NCBI GenBank assembly: GCA_020634495.1
Contig: JACKBR010000092.1
Span: 1-11,962, forward strand
DNA from: Ardenticatenaceae bacterium
GTDB lineage: Bacteria; Chloroflexota; Anaerolineae; Promineifilales; Promineifilaceae
Direction: 5' to 3'
Length of the DNA stretch: 11,962 bases
In this document: positions 1-5,614 of the stretch, piece by piece
Layout: each line of letters starts with the position of its first letter
How positions within the stretch are numbered: position 1 is the first letter of the stretch
Made by a program: the position numbers and the translations under genes
The notes under the pieces: generated by a model
Database searches by the model: none
Told to the model about the DNA's origin: nothing
The model's input: only the letters and a program-made list of their open reading frames with translations

Positions 1-693
1 CGCATCGGGGAGCCAGGAGTGGAAGGGGAAAATCGGCACTTTGATGGCAAAGGCAATGGCAAAGCCAATAAACAGCCAGTTTTGCACGTCGGCAAAAGCG
101 GCCCGCCCGGCAATCAAATCCGGCACAGAGAAGGTGTTATTGGTGATGCCCATGTACAGAATGCCCAGCAGCATCAGCAAAGAGCCAGCCATCGTGTACA
201 GGAAGAACTTGATGGCCGCGTACACCCGGTTTTGGCCGCCCCAAATGCCAATCAGGAAATACATCGGCACCAGGGTGAACTCCCAGAAGATGTAGAACAG
301 GAACAAATCCTGCGCCAGGAACACGCCCAACATGCCCACTTCCAGCAGCAGCATGAAGACGTAATAGTTCCGTACTTGCGTGGTGATGGCGCTCCAGGAG
401 GAGGGGATGGCCAACAGCATGATGAAGGTGGTTAACAGCACCATCAGCACGCTGACGCCGTCGATGCCCATGTGGTAATCAATGCCCCAGGCCTCAATCC
501 ACGAGAAGCGTTCGACCATTTGCAAGCCAGCAACGCCGGTTTCAAATTGACCTAATACCACCAGTGACAAAATAAATGTAACCACAGCTGTGCCGGTGGC
601 CACCCATTTCGCCGTATTATCAGATGGTTTACGAACCAGCAGGACGACAACGCCTACCAGTGGGAAAAACGTTAGAAGTGATAAAATGCCCAT
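1..693 (-). CDS. nuoM: NADH-quinone oxidoreductase subunit M (NuoM), 3' part missing
   Basis: NuoM is one of the three antiporter-like, proton-pumping subunits of the complex I membrane arm. The first 231 codons are visible; the frame runs off the left edge with no stop. The protein starts with a membrane helix (MGILSLLTFFPLVGVVVLLV). It carries the family motif FWEFTLVPMYFLIGIWGG with the essential Glu at residue 138 (E. coli Glu144 equivalent). Near the edge is IKVPIFPFHSWLPDA with the pumping Lys at residue 218 (E. coli Lys234 equivalent). The ATG at 693 is preceded by GGAG with 5-base spacing. The family is usually about 480-530 residues, so roughly half is seen. It lies 90 bases downstream of nuoL; that gap holds a double hairpin. 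Identity is clear from the motifs and from its place after nuoL. Confidence 0.96.
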   Translation of the reverse strand, partial: MGILSLLTFFPLVGVVVLLVRKPSDNTAKWVATGTAVVTFILSLVVLGQFETGVAGLQMVERFSWIEAWGIDYHMGIDGVSVLMVLLTTFIMLLAIPSSWSAITTQVRNYYVFMLLLEVGMLGVFLAQDLFLFYIFWEFTLVPMYFLIGIWGGQNRVYAAIKFFLYTMAGSLLMLLGILYMGITNNTFSVPDLIAGRAAFADVQNWLFIGFAIAFAIKVPIFPFHSWLPDA

Positions 694-712
694 TCTTTCT
701 CCAAAACCAAAT

Positions 713-773
713 CTGCGTAGTTCGCATCCTCAGATGCGAACATTGGGCATCTGAGGATGCCCACTCCTCGCAG
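713..773. repeat. Paired inverted hairpins in the nuoL-nuoM gap (REPIN-like)
   Basis: Two short perfect hairpins lie 4 bases apart. The first is at 721-740 (stem TTCGCATC, loop CTCA). The second is at 745-762 (stem GGGCATC, loop TGAG). Their 14-base cores, GCATCCTCAGATGC at 724-737 and GCATCTGAGGATGC at 747-760, are exact reverse complements of each other, so the unit is a palindrome of palindromes. Outer arms CTGCG (713-717) and CGCAG (769-773) close a larger imperfect stem. Two inverted hairpins in an intergenic gap is the architecture of REP doublets (BIME/REPIN). No T-run follows in the transcription direction, so a terminator is unlikely. It could protect or process the nuoL-nuoM transcript. 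Confidence 0.75.
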
Positions 774-783
774 CTTTAAATAT

Positions 784-2997
784 TTAGCCAGCAATAACTG
801 GCCACAAGAAGTAAGCCAAAAGTGCCACCGTACCCAATAAAATTCCTAGGGCATACGTCCGAGCATACCCGGTTTGGGACTGGCGCAAACCGCCAGACAG
901 CCAACGAGCAGCCTGTCCGGCACCGTTCACCAGGCCATCCACACCCTGCCGATCTAAAACATCGGAGGTAAAGTTAGCAAAACCCACAAACGTATCGCGA
1001 ATGACCCGTTCGTGGAAGAAGTTGTGCCACAAATCCCAGTCGATGGTGTAGCCTAAAAAGTCAGCCAGCCGGTTAAACAGCGGAATGATGCCTTTCATGT
1101 ACAGGGTGTCAAACGGCAGCACGGCCATCCACCAGATGGGTGTTTTTTGTAAGGGGTCGGGATCGGTGGCGGAAGACGGCCGTTTACCATACACCACAAA
1201 AAAGGCCAACGCCAACGCACCCAACGCCAACACCGTAGAGATCCCCGCTACTGCTGGCGACAAAACCACCGGCGTGTGCGGCAAATGAATCAAGCCCTCT
1301 TCCGACAGGTGGAACGCGGCAATCGAATGCTCCAACCACCCTTCCAGCGCCAGCCAAATGCCGCCCGCGTGATGATGGTTCGCTTCGGCAATGCCTTCAC
1401 TAAGGAAGGGCAGGTTGAGCAAGCCACCCAACGTTGCCAAAATCGCCAAAATAACCAGCGGCACCGTCATCGTAGGCGGGCTTTCGTGGGCGTGGTCGGC
1501 CGCTTCGTGCCGCGATTCGCCAAAGAAAACCATCTTGAGCTGCCGCCCCATGTAGAATGCCGTGCAAACGGCCGCAAATGTCAAAATGTAATAAACAATC
1601 CCATTATGCTCAGTGCCATGCGCCAAAATTTCATCTTTAGACCAGAAACCCGCCAGCGGGAAAATGCCAGACAGCGCCAGCGCCCCCACCATGTAGGTAC
1701 GGAACGTCCAGGGCATTTTATGCCGCAGCCCACCCATCGTGCGCATATCTTGCGGATCAAAATTGTCATGTGCATCGTGGTGGCCATGCGAAATGTGGTG
1801 ATGGCCATGCTCCATGCCGTGAATGACCGAACCGGAGCCCAGGAACAGCAGCGCCTTGAAGAAGGCGTGGGTAATCAGGTGGAACATCCCCGCCACGTAC
1901 GCGCCCATGCCAACGGCCGCAACCATAAAACCAAGCTGGCTCACGGTTGAATAAGCCAGCACTTTCTTGATGTCGTTTTGGGTGAAGGCAATCAGACCAG
2001 CCACAAGCGCCGTCGCTGCCCCGGTGTAAGCCACCAAATCAGGCGAGGAAATGCCGATGCCAGGAATGAGCGTTCCGCTCTCTCGCACCAGCTCAAACAG
2101 CACATTGCTGCGGGCAATCAAATAAATGCCAGAGGTCACCATCGTGGCGGCGTGGATGAGCGCCGAAACCGGCGTCGGGCCAGCCATCGCGTCTGGCAGC
2201 CAGACGTACAGCGGAATCTGCGCCGATTTACCGGCTGCACCCATTAAAAACAAAGCCGTGATTGCTGTTAAAACCCCACCGAGAGAGGCTTCAAACAAAC
2301 CAAAGTGAACCGTATGGCCACTTTCAAACATTTCTACTGCGCTGTCAAACACCGGCTGGAACTCAAGCGATTTGAAGGTCCAGAAGGTAAGGCTCATTGC
2401 CAAAATCATGGCCAGATCACCCACGCGGTTGGCCACAAACGCTTTGCGGGCCGCATTGGCGTTCATCGCTTCGCCCTTGTCATTGACCCGGTCAAACCAA
2501 AAGCCAATGAGCAGGAAGGAGCACAAACCGACACCTTCCCAACCGACAAACAGCATCAGGTAGTTGTTGCCCGTCACCAAGATGAGCATGAAAAACAAGA
2601 ACAGGTTTAAGTAGGTGAAAAAGCGCGAAAAATTGGGGTCGCCGTGCATGTAGCCGATGGCGTAGATGTGAATAAGCGAGCCAACGCCTGTGACAACCAG
2701 CATCATGGTGGTTGAGAGTGTATCAATCTGCATCGCCCACGGTATGTAAAGATCGCCAGCGTGAATCCAGTCAAACAAAACAATCGTTTCAGCATGGAAT
2801 TCGTGCGCCGACAGGCCAAAAAGCATACTCACGGCAATGGCAAAGGCGCTGAGGGCCATGATGCTGGCAAACCAGCCAGACCATTTTTCACCCGTTTGCC
2901 GGTTGTAATCCACAAAACGCCGCCCAACCAAACCGTTGAACAAAACGCCAACAAGCGGCAAGAAAAGAATCAGGGGAGCTAAACCAAAAATGCCCAT
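784..2997 (-). CDS. nuoL: NADH-quinone oxidoreductase subunit L (NuoL)
   Basis: NuoL is the distal antiporter-like proton-pumping subunit of complex I, in the cytoplasmic membrane. The protein has 737 residues, longer than E. coli NuoL (613), with many membrane helices. Visible family features are GWEGVGLCSFLLIGFW (Glu154, E. coli Glu144 equivalent), LMGAAGKSAQIPLYVWLPDA (Lys257, E. coli Lys229 equivalent), GPTPVSALIHAATMVTSG, and GFWSKDEIL at about 450. A C-terminal region with the QTG..R.YAL pattern (about residues 708-716) precedes a last membrane helix. Residues 393-410 form an unusual His-rich loop. The ATG at 2997 is fixed by an in-frame TAA two codons upstream and by the N-terminal helix starting at once. 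No good ribosome binding site lies close to it; the strong one is 76 bases upstream, beyond a hairpin repeat. One ACGGCCGTTT word lies at 1176. Confidence 0.98.
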   Translation of the reverse strand: MGIFGLAPLILFLPLVGVLFNGLVGRRFVDYNRQTGEKWSGWFASIMALSAFAIAVSMLFGLSAHEFHAETIVLFDWIHAGDLYIPWAMQIDTLSTTMMLVVTGVGSLIHIYAIGYMHGDPNFSRFFTYLNLFLFFMLILVTGNNYLMLFVGWEGVGLCSFLLIGFWFDRVNDKGEAMNANAARKAFVANRVGDLAMILAMSLTFWTFKSLEFQPVFDSAVEMFESGHTVHFGLFEASLGGVLTAITALFLMGAAGKSAQIPLYVWLPDAMAGPTPVSALIHAATMVTSGIYLIARSNVLFELVRESGTLIPGIGISSPDLVAYTGAATALVAGLIAFTQNDIKKVLAYSTVSQLGFMVAAVGMGAYVAGMFHLITHAFFKALLFLGSGSVIHGMEHGHHHISHGHHDAHDNFDPQDMRTMGGLRHKMPWTFRTYMVGALALSGIFPLAGFWSKDEILAHGTEHNGIVYYILTFAAVCTAFYMGRQLKMVFFGESRHEAADHAHESPPTMTVPLVILAILATLGGLLNLPFLSEGIAEANHHHAGGIWLALEGWLEHSIAAFHLSEEGLIHLPHTPVVLSPAVAGISTVLALGALALAFFVVYGKRPSSATDPDPLQKTPIWWMAVLPFDTLYMKGIIPLFNRLADFLGYTIDWDLWHNFFHERVIRDTFVGFANFTSDVLDRQGVDGLVNGAGQAARWLSGGLRQSQTGYARTYALGILLGTVALLAYFLWPVIAG
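1176..1185. repeat. ACGGCCGTTT word, copy in nuoL
   Basis: Exact copy of the 10-base word, read in the gene as AAA CGG CCG T (Lys605-Arg606-Pro607). It lies in a charged linker between the late membrane helices, a region expected to vary. The flanks extend the match: GACGGCCGTTTACC (1175-1188) is identical, base for base, to 4038-4051 in nuoI, where it is read in another frame. Confidence 0.85.
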
Positions 2998-3073
2998 AAA
3001 TTACTGAATTACCTAATTACCTGATCACTTAATTACTTAACTGTAATTGAGTAATTGCGTAATTGAGTAATTT
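2998..3073. repeat. Period-8 inverted repeat array between nuoK and nuoL
   Basis: Five octamers of the form AATTACNN (one degenerate: GATCACTT) run from 2999 to 3038. They are followed by AACT and then four octamers of the form GTAATTNN from 3043 to 3074. The two halves are reverse complements, giving arms 2998-3028 and 3043-3073 around a 14-base loop. In the transcript the stem starts with 8 perfect pairs and continues as 6-pair blocks separated by 1-2 base mismatches. The element is AT-rich, unlike the flanking genes. It fills almost the whole gap between nuoK and nuoL and directly abuts the nuoL ATG on one side and the GGAGG sequence on the other. No T-run makes it a terminator. Confidence 0.88.
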
Positions 3074-3081
3074 CCTCCTTT
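3074..3081 (-). promoter_or_regulatory. Distant Shine-Dalgarno sequence for nuoL
   Basis: In the transcript AAAGGAGG lies 5 bases after the nuoK stop codon. It is one of the strongest ribosome binding sequences in the window, yet no start codon follows at normal distance. The next gene start, the nuoL ATG at 2997, is 76 bases away across the period-8 hairpin. Folding of that hairpin would place GGAGG next to the ATG, with about 6 bases of spacing if the lowest three A-U pairs are open. The assignment to nuoL is an inference from position and from the lack of another good site. Confidence 0.6.
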
Positions 3082-3086
3082 CAGAA

Positions 3087-3392
3087 TCAACCCTTCATGA
3101 GATTGATTTCGTCAATATTGATGCTCTTTTTGCTGCGGAAAATGGTCACAATCAGGGCCAGGCCAACGGCAACTTCGGCGGCGGCCACGGTGATGACAAA
3201 GAAAACCAAAACCTGTCCATCTAAATCGCCCAGGTGGCGAGCAAAGGCCACAAAGGCCAGGTTGGCGGCATTCAGCATCATTTCAATTGACATAAATATA
3301 ATAATCGCATTGCGGCGCAGCAAAACACCCAGTGCGCCCAATGAGAACAAGATAGCGCTTAAGGCGATGTACCAATTGATGGTTAGTTCCAT
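3087..3392 (-). CDS. nuoK: NADH-quinone oxidoreductase subunit K (NuoK)
   Basis: NuoK is a small membrane-arm subunit of complex I with three membrane helices, related to MrpC, and part of the central proton path. The protein has 101 residues, the usual family length. It contains the two conserved buried acids, Glu37 in [18 protein letters not shown] and Glu73 in [12 protein letters not shown] (E. coli Glu36 and Glu72 equivalents). The ATG at 3392 is chosen because it gives the family length and lies 4 bases after the nuoJ stop, with AAAGAGG 9 bases upstream inside the end of nuoJ. A longer in-frame start would only add a Lys/Arg-rich stretch read from the nuoJ tail. The tight junction suggests translational coupling with nuoJ. 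Confidence 0.97.
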   Translation of the reverse strand: MELTINWYIALSAILFSLGALGVLLRRNAIIIFMSIEMMLNAANLAFVAFARHLGDLDGQVLVFFVITVAAAEVAVGLALIVTIFRSKKSINIDEINLMKG

Positions 3393-3396
3393 GAGC

Positions 3397-3921
3397 TTAT
3401 GCCTCTTTTTTCTTTTTCCGGCTAAACACAGCCACGCCAATGATGGCGGCCAGGAGCAAGATGCCGGTCACTTCGAAGGGCAATACGTAGCCTTCAAACA
3501 AACGCAATCCCAGTGCAGCGGGGCTAGAATCGATAACGGCCGTTTCTCCCCCACTCCCTACGCCACCCTGCGTCAGCAAAATAACAAACCCAACCAGCAA
3601 CAGCACCACTAAAACAAACGCCACCCCTTGATGCAAACGCTCGCTGCCACGGGCAACACTCATGCCCTTAAGCTGTTCGGCCCCCAACAACATGATCACA
3701 AACAAAAACAGCACCATGATGGCCCCGGCGTACACCGTAATTTGCACCATCGCAATAAACGGGGCGTTCAAAATGACATAGAGCACCGCGATGGCCGTGA
3801 AATTAAGCACCAGCCACAGGGCGCTGTGTACAGCATTGTGGCTGCGCAGCATCATGACGGCGGCGGTTATCGACACCAATGCCATCAAAATAAACAAAAT
3901 CAGTACAGATCCACTTCCCAT
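3397..3921 (-). CDS. nuoJ: NADH-quinone oxidoreductase subunit J (NuoJ)
   Basis: NuoJ is a membrane-arm subunit of complex I with five predicted helices. Its third helix undergoes the helix-to-pi-bulge change that links quinone reduction to the proton pumps. The protein has 174 residues. The diagnostic segment [20 protein letters not shown] (third helix, with the bulge Tyr) is present at about residues 58-77. A closing helix after [14 protein letters not shown] ends in a basic tail (RKKKKEA). The ATG at 3921 is preferred because AAGGAAAGG lies 8 bases before it; an in-frame TTG at 3951 would add 10 residues without a good binding site. The loop between helices 4 and 5 carries an ACGGCCGTTT word. 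The gap from nuoI is 48 bases. Confidence 0.96.
   Translation of the reverse strand: MGSGSVLILFILMALVSITAAVMMLRSHNAVHSALWLVLNFTAIAVLYVILNAPFIAMVQITVYAGAIMVLFLFVIMLLGAEQLKGMSVARGSERLHQGVAFVLVVLLLVGFVILLTQGGVGSGGETAVIDSSPAALGLRLFEGYVLPFEVTGILLLAAIIGVAVFSRKKKKEA
3536..3545. repeat. ACGGCCGTTT word, copy in nuoJ
   Basis: Exact copy, read in the gene as (G)AA ACG GCC GT(T), giving Glu-Thr-Ala-Val in the loop between the last two membrane helices. The inner ten bases of the context, AACGGCCGTT, form a perfect palindrome. Confidence 0.85.
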
Positions 3922-3929
3922 TCCAGTCG

Positions 3930-3938
3930 CCTTTCCTT
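3930..3938 (-). promoter_or_regulatory. Ribosome binding site that sets the nuoJ start
   Basis: AAGGAAAGG in the transcript ends 8 bases before the ATG at 3921. It supports this ATG over the upstream in-frame TTG at 3951. Confidence 0.65.
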
Positions 3939-3969
3939 CATCCCAGCCCAAGCAGCAGGGCGGCCCAAC

Positions 3970-4470
3970 CTATTTGGGATTCTCCATTTCGGGGATTGCT
4001 TTGGTAAAAATGCCAGGTTCAACAGTTTGCGGTGTGGGACGGCCGTTTACCGGCACATCCACAATCAGCATATCCTTGGTATACAAGGCACTCGCCCGAT
4101 CATAAAAGCTCAGTTCGTACTTGTTCTCCAACACAATCGCCTGCGTGGGGCAAGCATCTTCACAATAGCCACAGAAAATACAGCGCAGCATGTTGATCTC
4201 ATACGTGCTGGCATACCGTTCGCCAGGTGAGAACCGCTGCTCATCCGTATTTTCAGACGCTTCCACAAAAATCGCATCAGCCGGGCAGGCCGCAGCACAA
4301 AGCGAGCAGCCTATGCAGCGTTCCAAACCATTATCATACCGCTTAAGCTCGTGCCGCCCCTTAAAGCGAGTACGCACCGGCCGCTTCACGTTAGGATAAT
4401 CAATCGTCACCGGGTCTTGAAAAAGATGCTTTAGCGTCGTTGCTAACCCTTTAATGATTTCACCAATCAT
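3970..4470 (-). CDS. nuoI: NADH-quinone oxidoreductase subunit I (NuoI), 2x[4Fe-4S] ferredoxin subunit
   Basis: NuoI carries electrons through clusters N6a and N6b from the NADH side toward N2 and quinone, in the connecting module on the cytoplasmic face. The protein has 166 residues. Two complete 4Fe-4S motifs are visible: CIGCSLCAAACP (Cys52, 55, 58, 62) and CIFCGYCEDACP (Cys97, 100, 103, 107). An amphipathic N-terminal segment (IIKGLATTLKHLF) suits membrane-surface attachment. The ATG at 4470 has GGAG 6 bases upstream. nuoH ends 25 bases upstream and nuoJ begins 48 bases downstream. The C-terminal tail holds an ACGGCCGTTT word (Val-Asn-Gly-Arg). Nothing needed for function seems missing. 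Confidence 0.98.
   Translation of the reverse strand: MIGEIIKGLATTLKHLFQDPVTIDYPNVKRPVRTRFKGRHELKRYDNGLERCIGCSLCAAACPADAIFVEASENTDEQRFSPGERYASTYEINMLRCIFCGYCEDACPTQAIVLENKYELSFYDRASALYTKDMLIVDVPVNGRPTPQTVEPGIFTKAIPEMENPK
4039..4048. repeat. ACGGCCGTTT word, copy in nuoI
   Basis: Exact copy, read as (GT)A AAC GGC CGT, giving Val-Asn-Gly-Arg in the C-terminal tail after the Fe-S domain. Part of the 14-base match to nuoL (4038-4051 against 1175-1188), which there encodes different residues. Confidence 0.85.
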
Positions 4471-4495
4471 AAATTTCTCCGAAAATACCGTTTAG

Positions 4496-5602
4496 TTATG
4501 ATCCACCAAGACCAATGACCTGCAAAAGCGAATCAAACACACCCTCTTCTTGCAGCACAATGAACACAGCCACGATAATGAAGTTAAACACCGAAATTGG
4601 CAGCAGCCGCTTCCAGCCCATCCCCATCAACTGATCGTACCGAAAACGCGGCAAAGAAGCGCGAATCCAGATCATGACGCACAAAAAGAAGAAAATCTTC
4701 AAAATCATATAGAGGAAGCCAAGCCCAGGCAGCGCATCCACAAAGGGGCCACGATAACCACCAAAAAAGAGCACCACAATAATTGCGCTAAAGATGATCA
4801 TCTTCATGTACTCAGCCATGAAAAACATGCCAAAACGCATCCCGCTGTATTCCACCGAATACCCGGCAGATAATTCCTGTTCAGCTTCCAACAAGTCAAA
4901 CGGCGCACGCTGCAATTCCGCCATCATGCCAATGAAAAACACCAACGCCGCAATAGGCTGACGCAGCACAAACCAGCCATCGGCCTGCGCCGCCACAATG
5001 TCGCCCAAATTCATGGAATCGGCCAGCATAATGGGGATGAGCACCGTCAGGCCCAGGGCCAATTCGTAGCTAATCATTTGGGCCGAAGCGCGAATGCCAC
5101 CGAGAATGGCGTACTTGCTGTTGGAAGCCCAACCCGCTAATACGACCCCATACACACTAATTGAAGTGATGGCCAACAAAAAGAGCACGGCCACATTCAA
5201 ACCAGGGGCAATGGCAAAATATGGGGTAAATTCCGCCCCAAAAATATTAATTTCGCCTGCCCAGGGAATCACCGCCAGCAAAACGATTGCTGGAATCACG
5301 GTGATCATGGGTGCCAGCGTGTAAGTGATGCGGTCTACCTTGGCTGGCGTCATATCTTCTTTGAAGAACAGCTTGACCGCATCCGCCGCTGGCTGCATGA
5401 TGCCTGCCAGCAGCTTACGCTCTGGCCCACCACCTCGGCGGGGCAAGGGAATATAGCCAGCCCGGTTGGGGCCAATTCGGGCCTGTAGTCTGGCCAGCAG
5501 CTTGCGTTCTAAAAGCGTGGTGTAGGCAAAGCCGGTAATCACGGCCAGTGAGATAATGAATCCCACAATGACGGCACGCAGCGCGATTTGTCCTGGTGTC
5601 AT
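4496..5602 (-). CDS. nuoH: NADH-quinone oxidoreductase subunit H (NuoH)
   Basis: NuoH joins the membrane arm to the peripheral arm of complex I and forms much of the quinone chamber. The protein has 368 residues. Family motifs include LLERKLLARLQARIGPNRAG (28-48), GWASNSKYAILGGIRASAQM (157-176), and the conserved acidic loop RAPFDLLEAEQELSAGYSVE (232-251), followed by YSGMRFGMFFMAEYMKM. After GPNRAG the sequence has about 15 more residues than E. coli or Thermus NuoH before the QP.AD..KL..KED motif, including a second ERKLLA (61-66). The ATG at 5602 follows GAGGAAAACT, and the gap from nuoG is only 12 bases, so coupling with nuoG is likely. Identity is certain; the effect of the insertion is unknown. 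Confidence 0.98.
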   Translation of the reverse strand: MTPGQIALRAVIVGFIISLAVITGFAYTTLLERKLLARLQARIGPNRAGYIPLPRRGGGPERKLLAGIMQPAADAVKLFFKEDMTPAKVDRITYTLAPMITVIPAIVLLAVIPWAGEINIFGAEFTPYFAIAPGLNVAVLFLLAITSISVYGVVLAGWASNSKYAILGGIRASAQMISYELALGLTVLIPIMLADSMNLGDIVAAQADGWFVLRQPIAALVFFIGMMAELQRAPFDLLEAEQELSAGYSVEYSGMRFGMFFMAEYMKMIIFSAIIVVLFFGGYRGPFVDALPGLGFLYMILKIFFFLCVMIWIRASLPRFRYDQLMGMGWKRLLPISVFNFIIVAVFIVLQEEGVFDSLLQVIGLGGS

Positions 5603-5614
5603 AGTTTTCCTCGT

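Noticed and set aside
1276..1950. Plus-strand open frame of 224 codons opposite nuoL
   Set aside because: Antisense shadow of nuoL with an Arg/Gln/His-rich translation and no family motif.
2998..3073. CRISPR-like array
   Set aside because: The units are 8 bases with no unique spacers and are arranged as inverted halves, not as direct repeats with spacers.
3393..3440. Longer NuoK start adding 16 residues
   Set aside because: It overlaps the nuoJ end and adds a Lys/Arg-rich stretch not found in NuoK; the ATG at 3392 gives the usual 101 residues.
3922..3951. Longer NuoJ start at a TTG codon
   Set aside because: No binding site precedes it, while AAGGAAAGG is well placed before the ATG at 3921.
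3939..3961. Short GCCC/GGGC inverted repeat in the nuoI-nuoJ gap
   Set aside because: The stem is only 4 bases and is expected by chance in GC-rich sequence.
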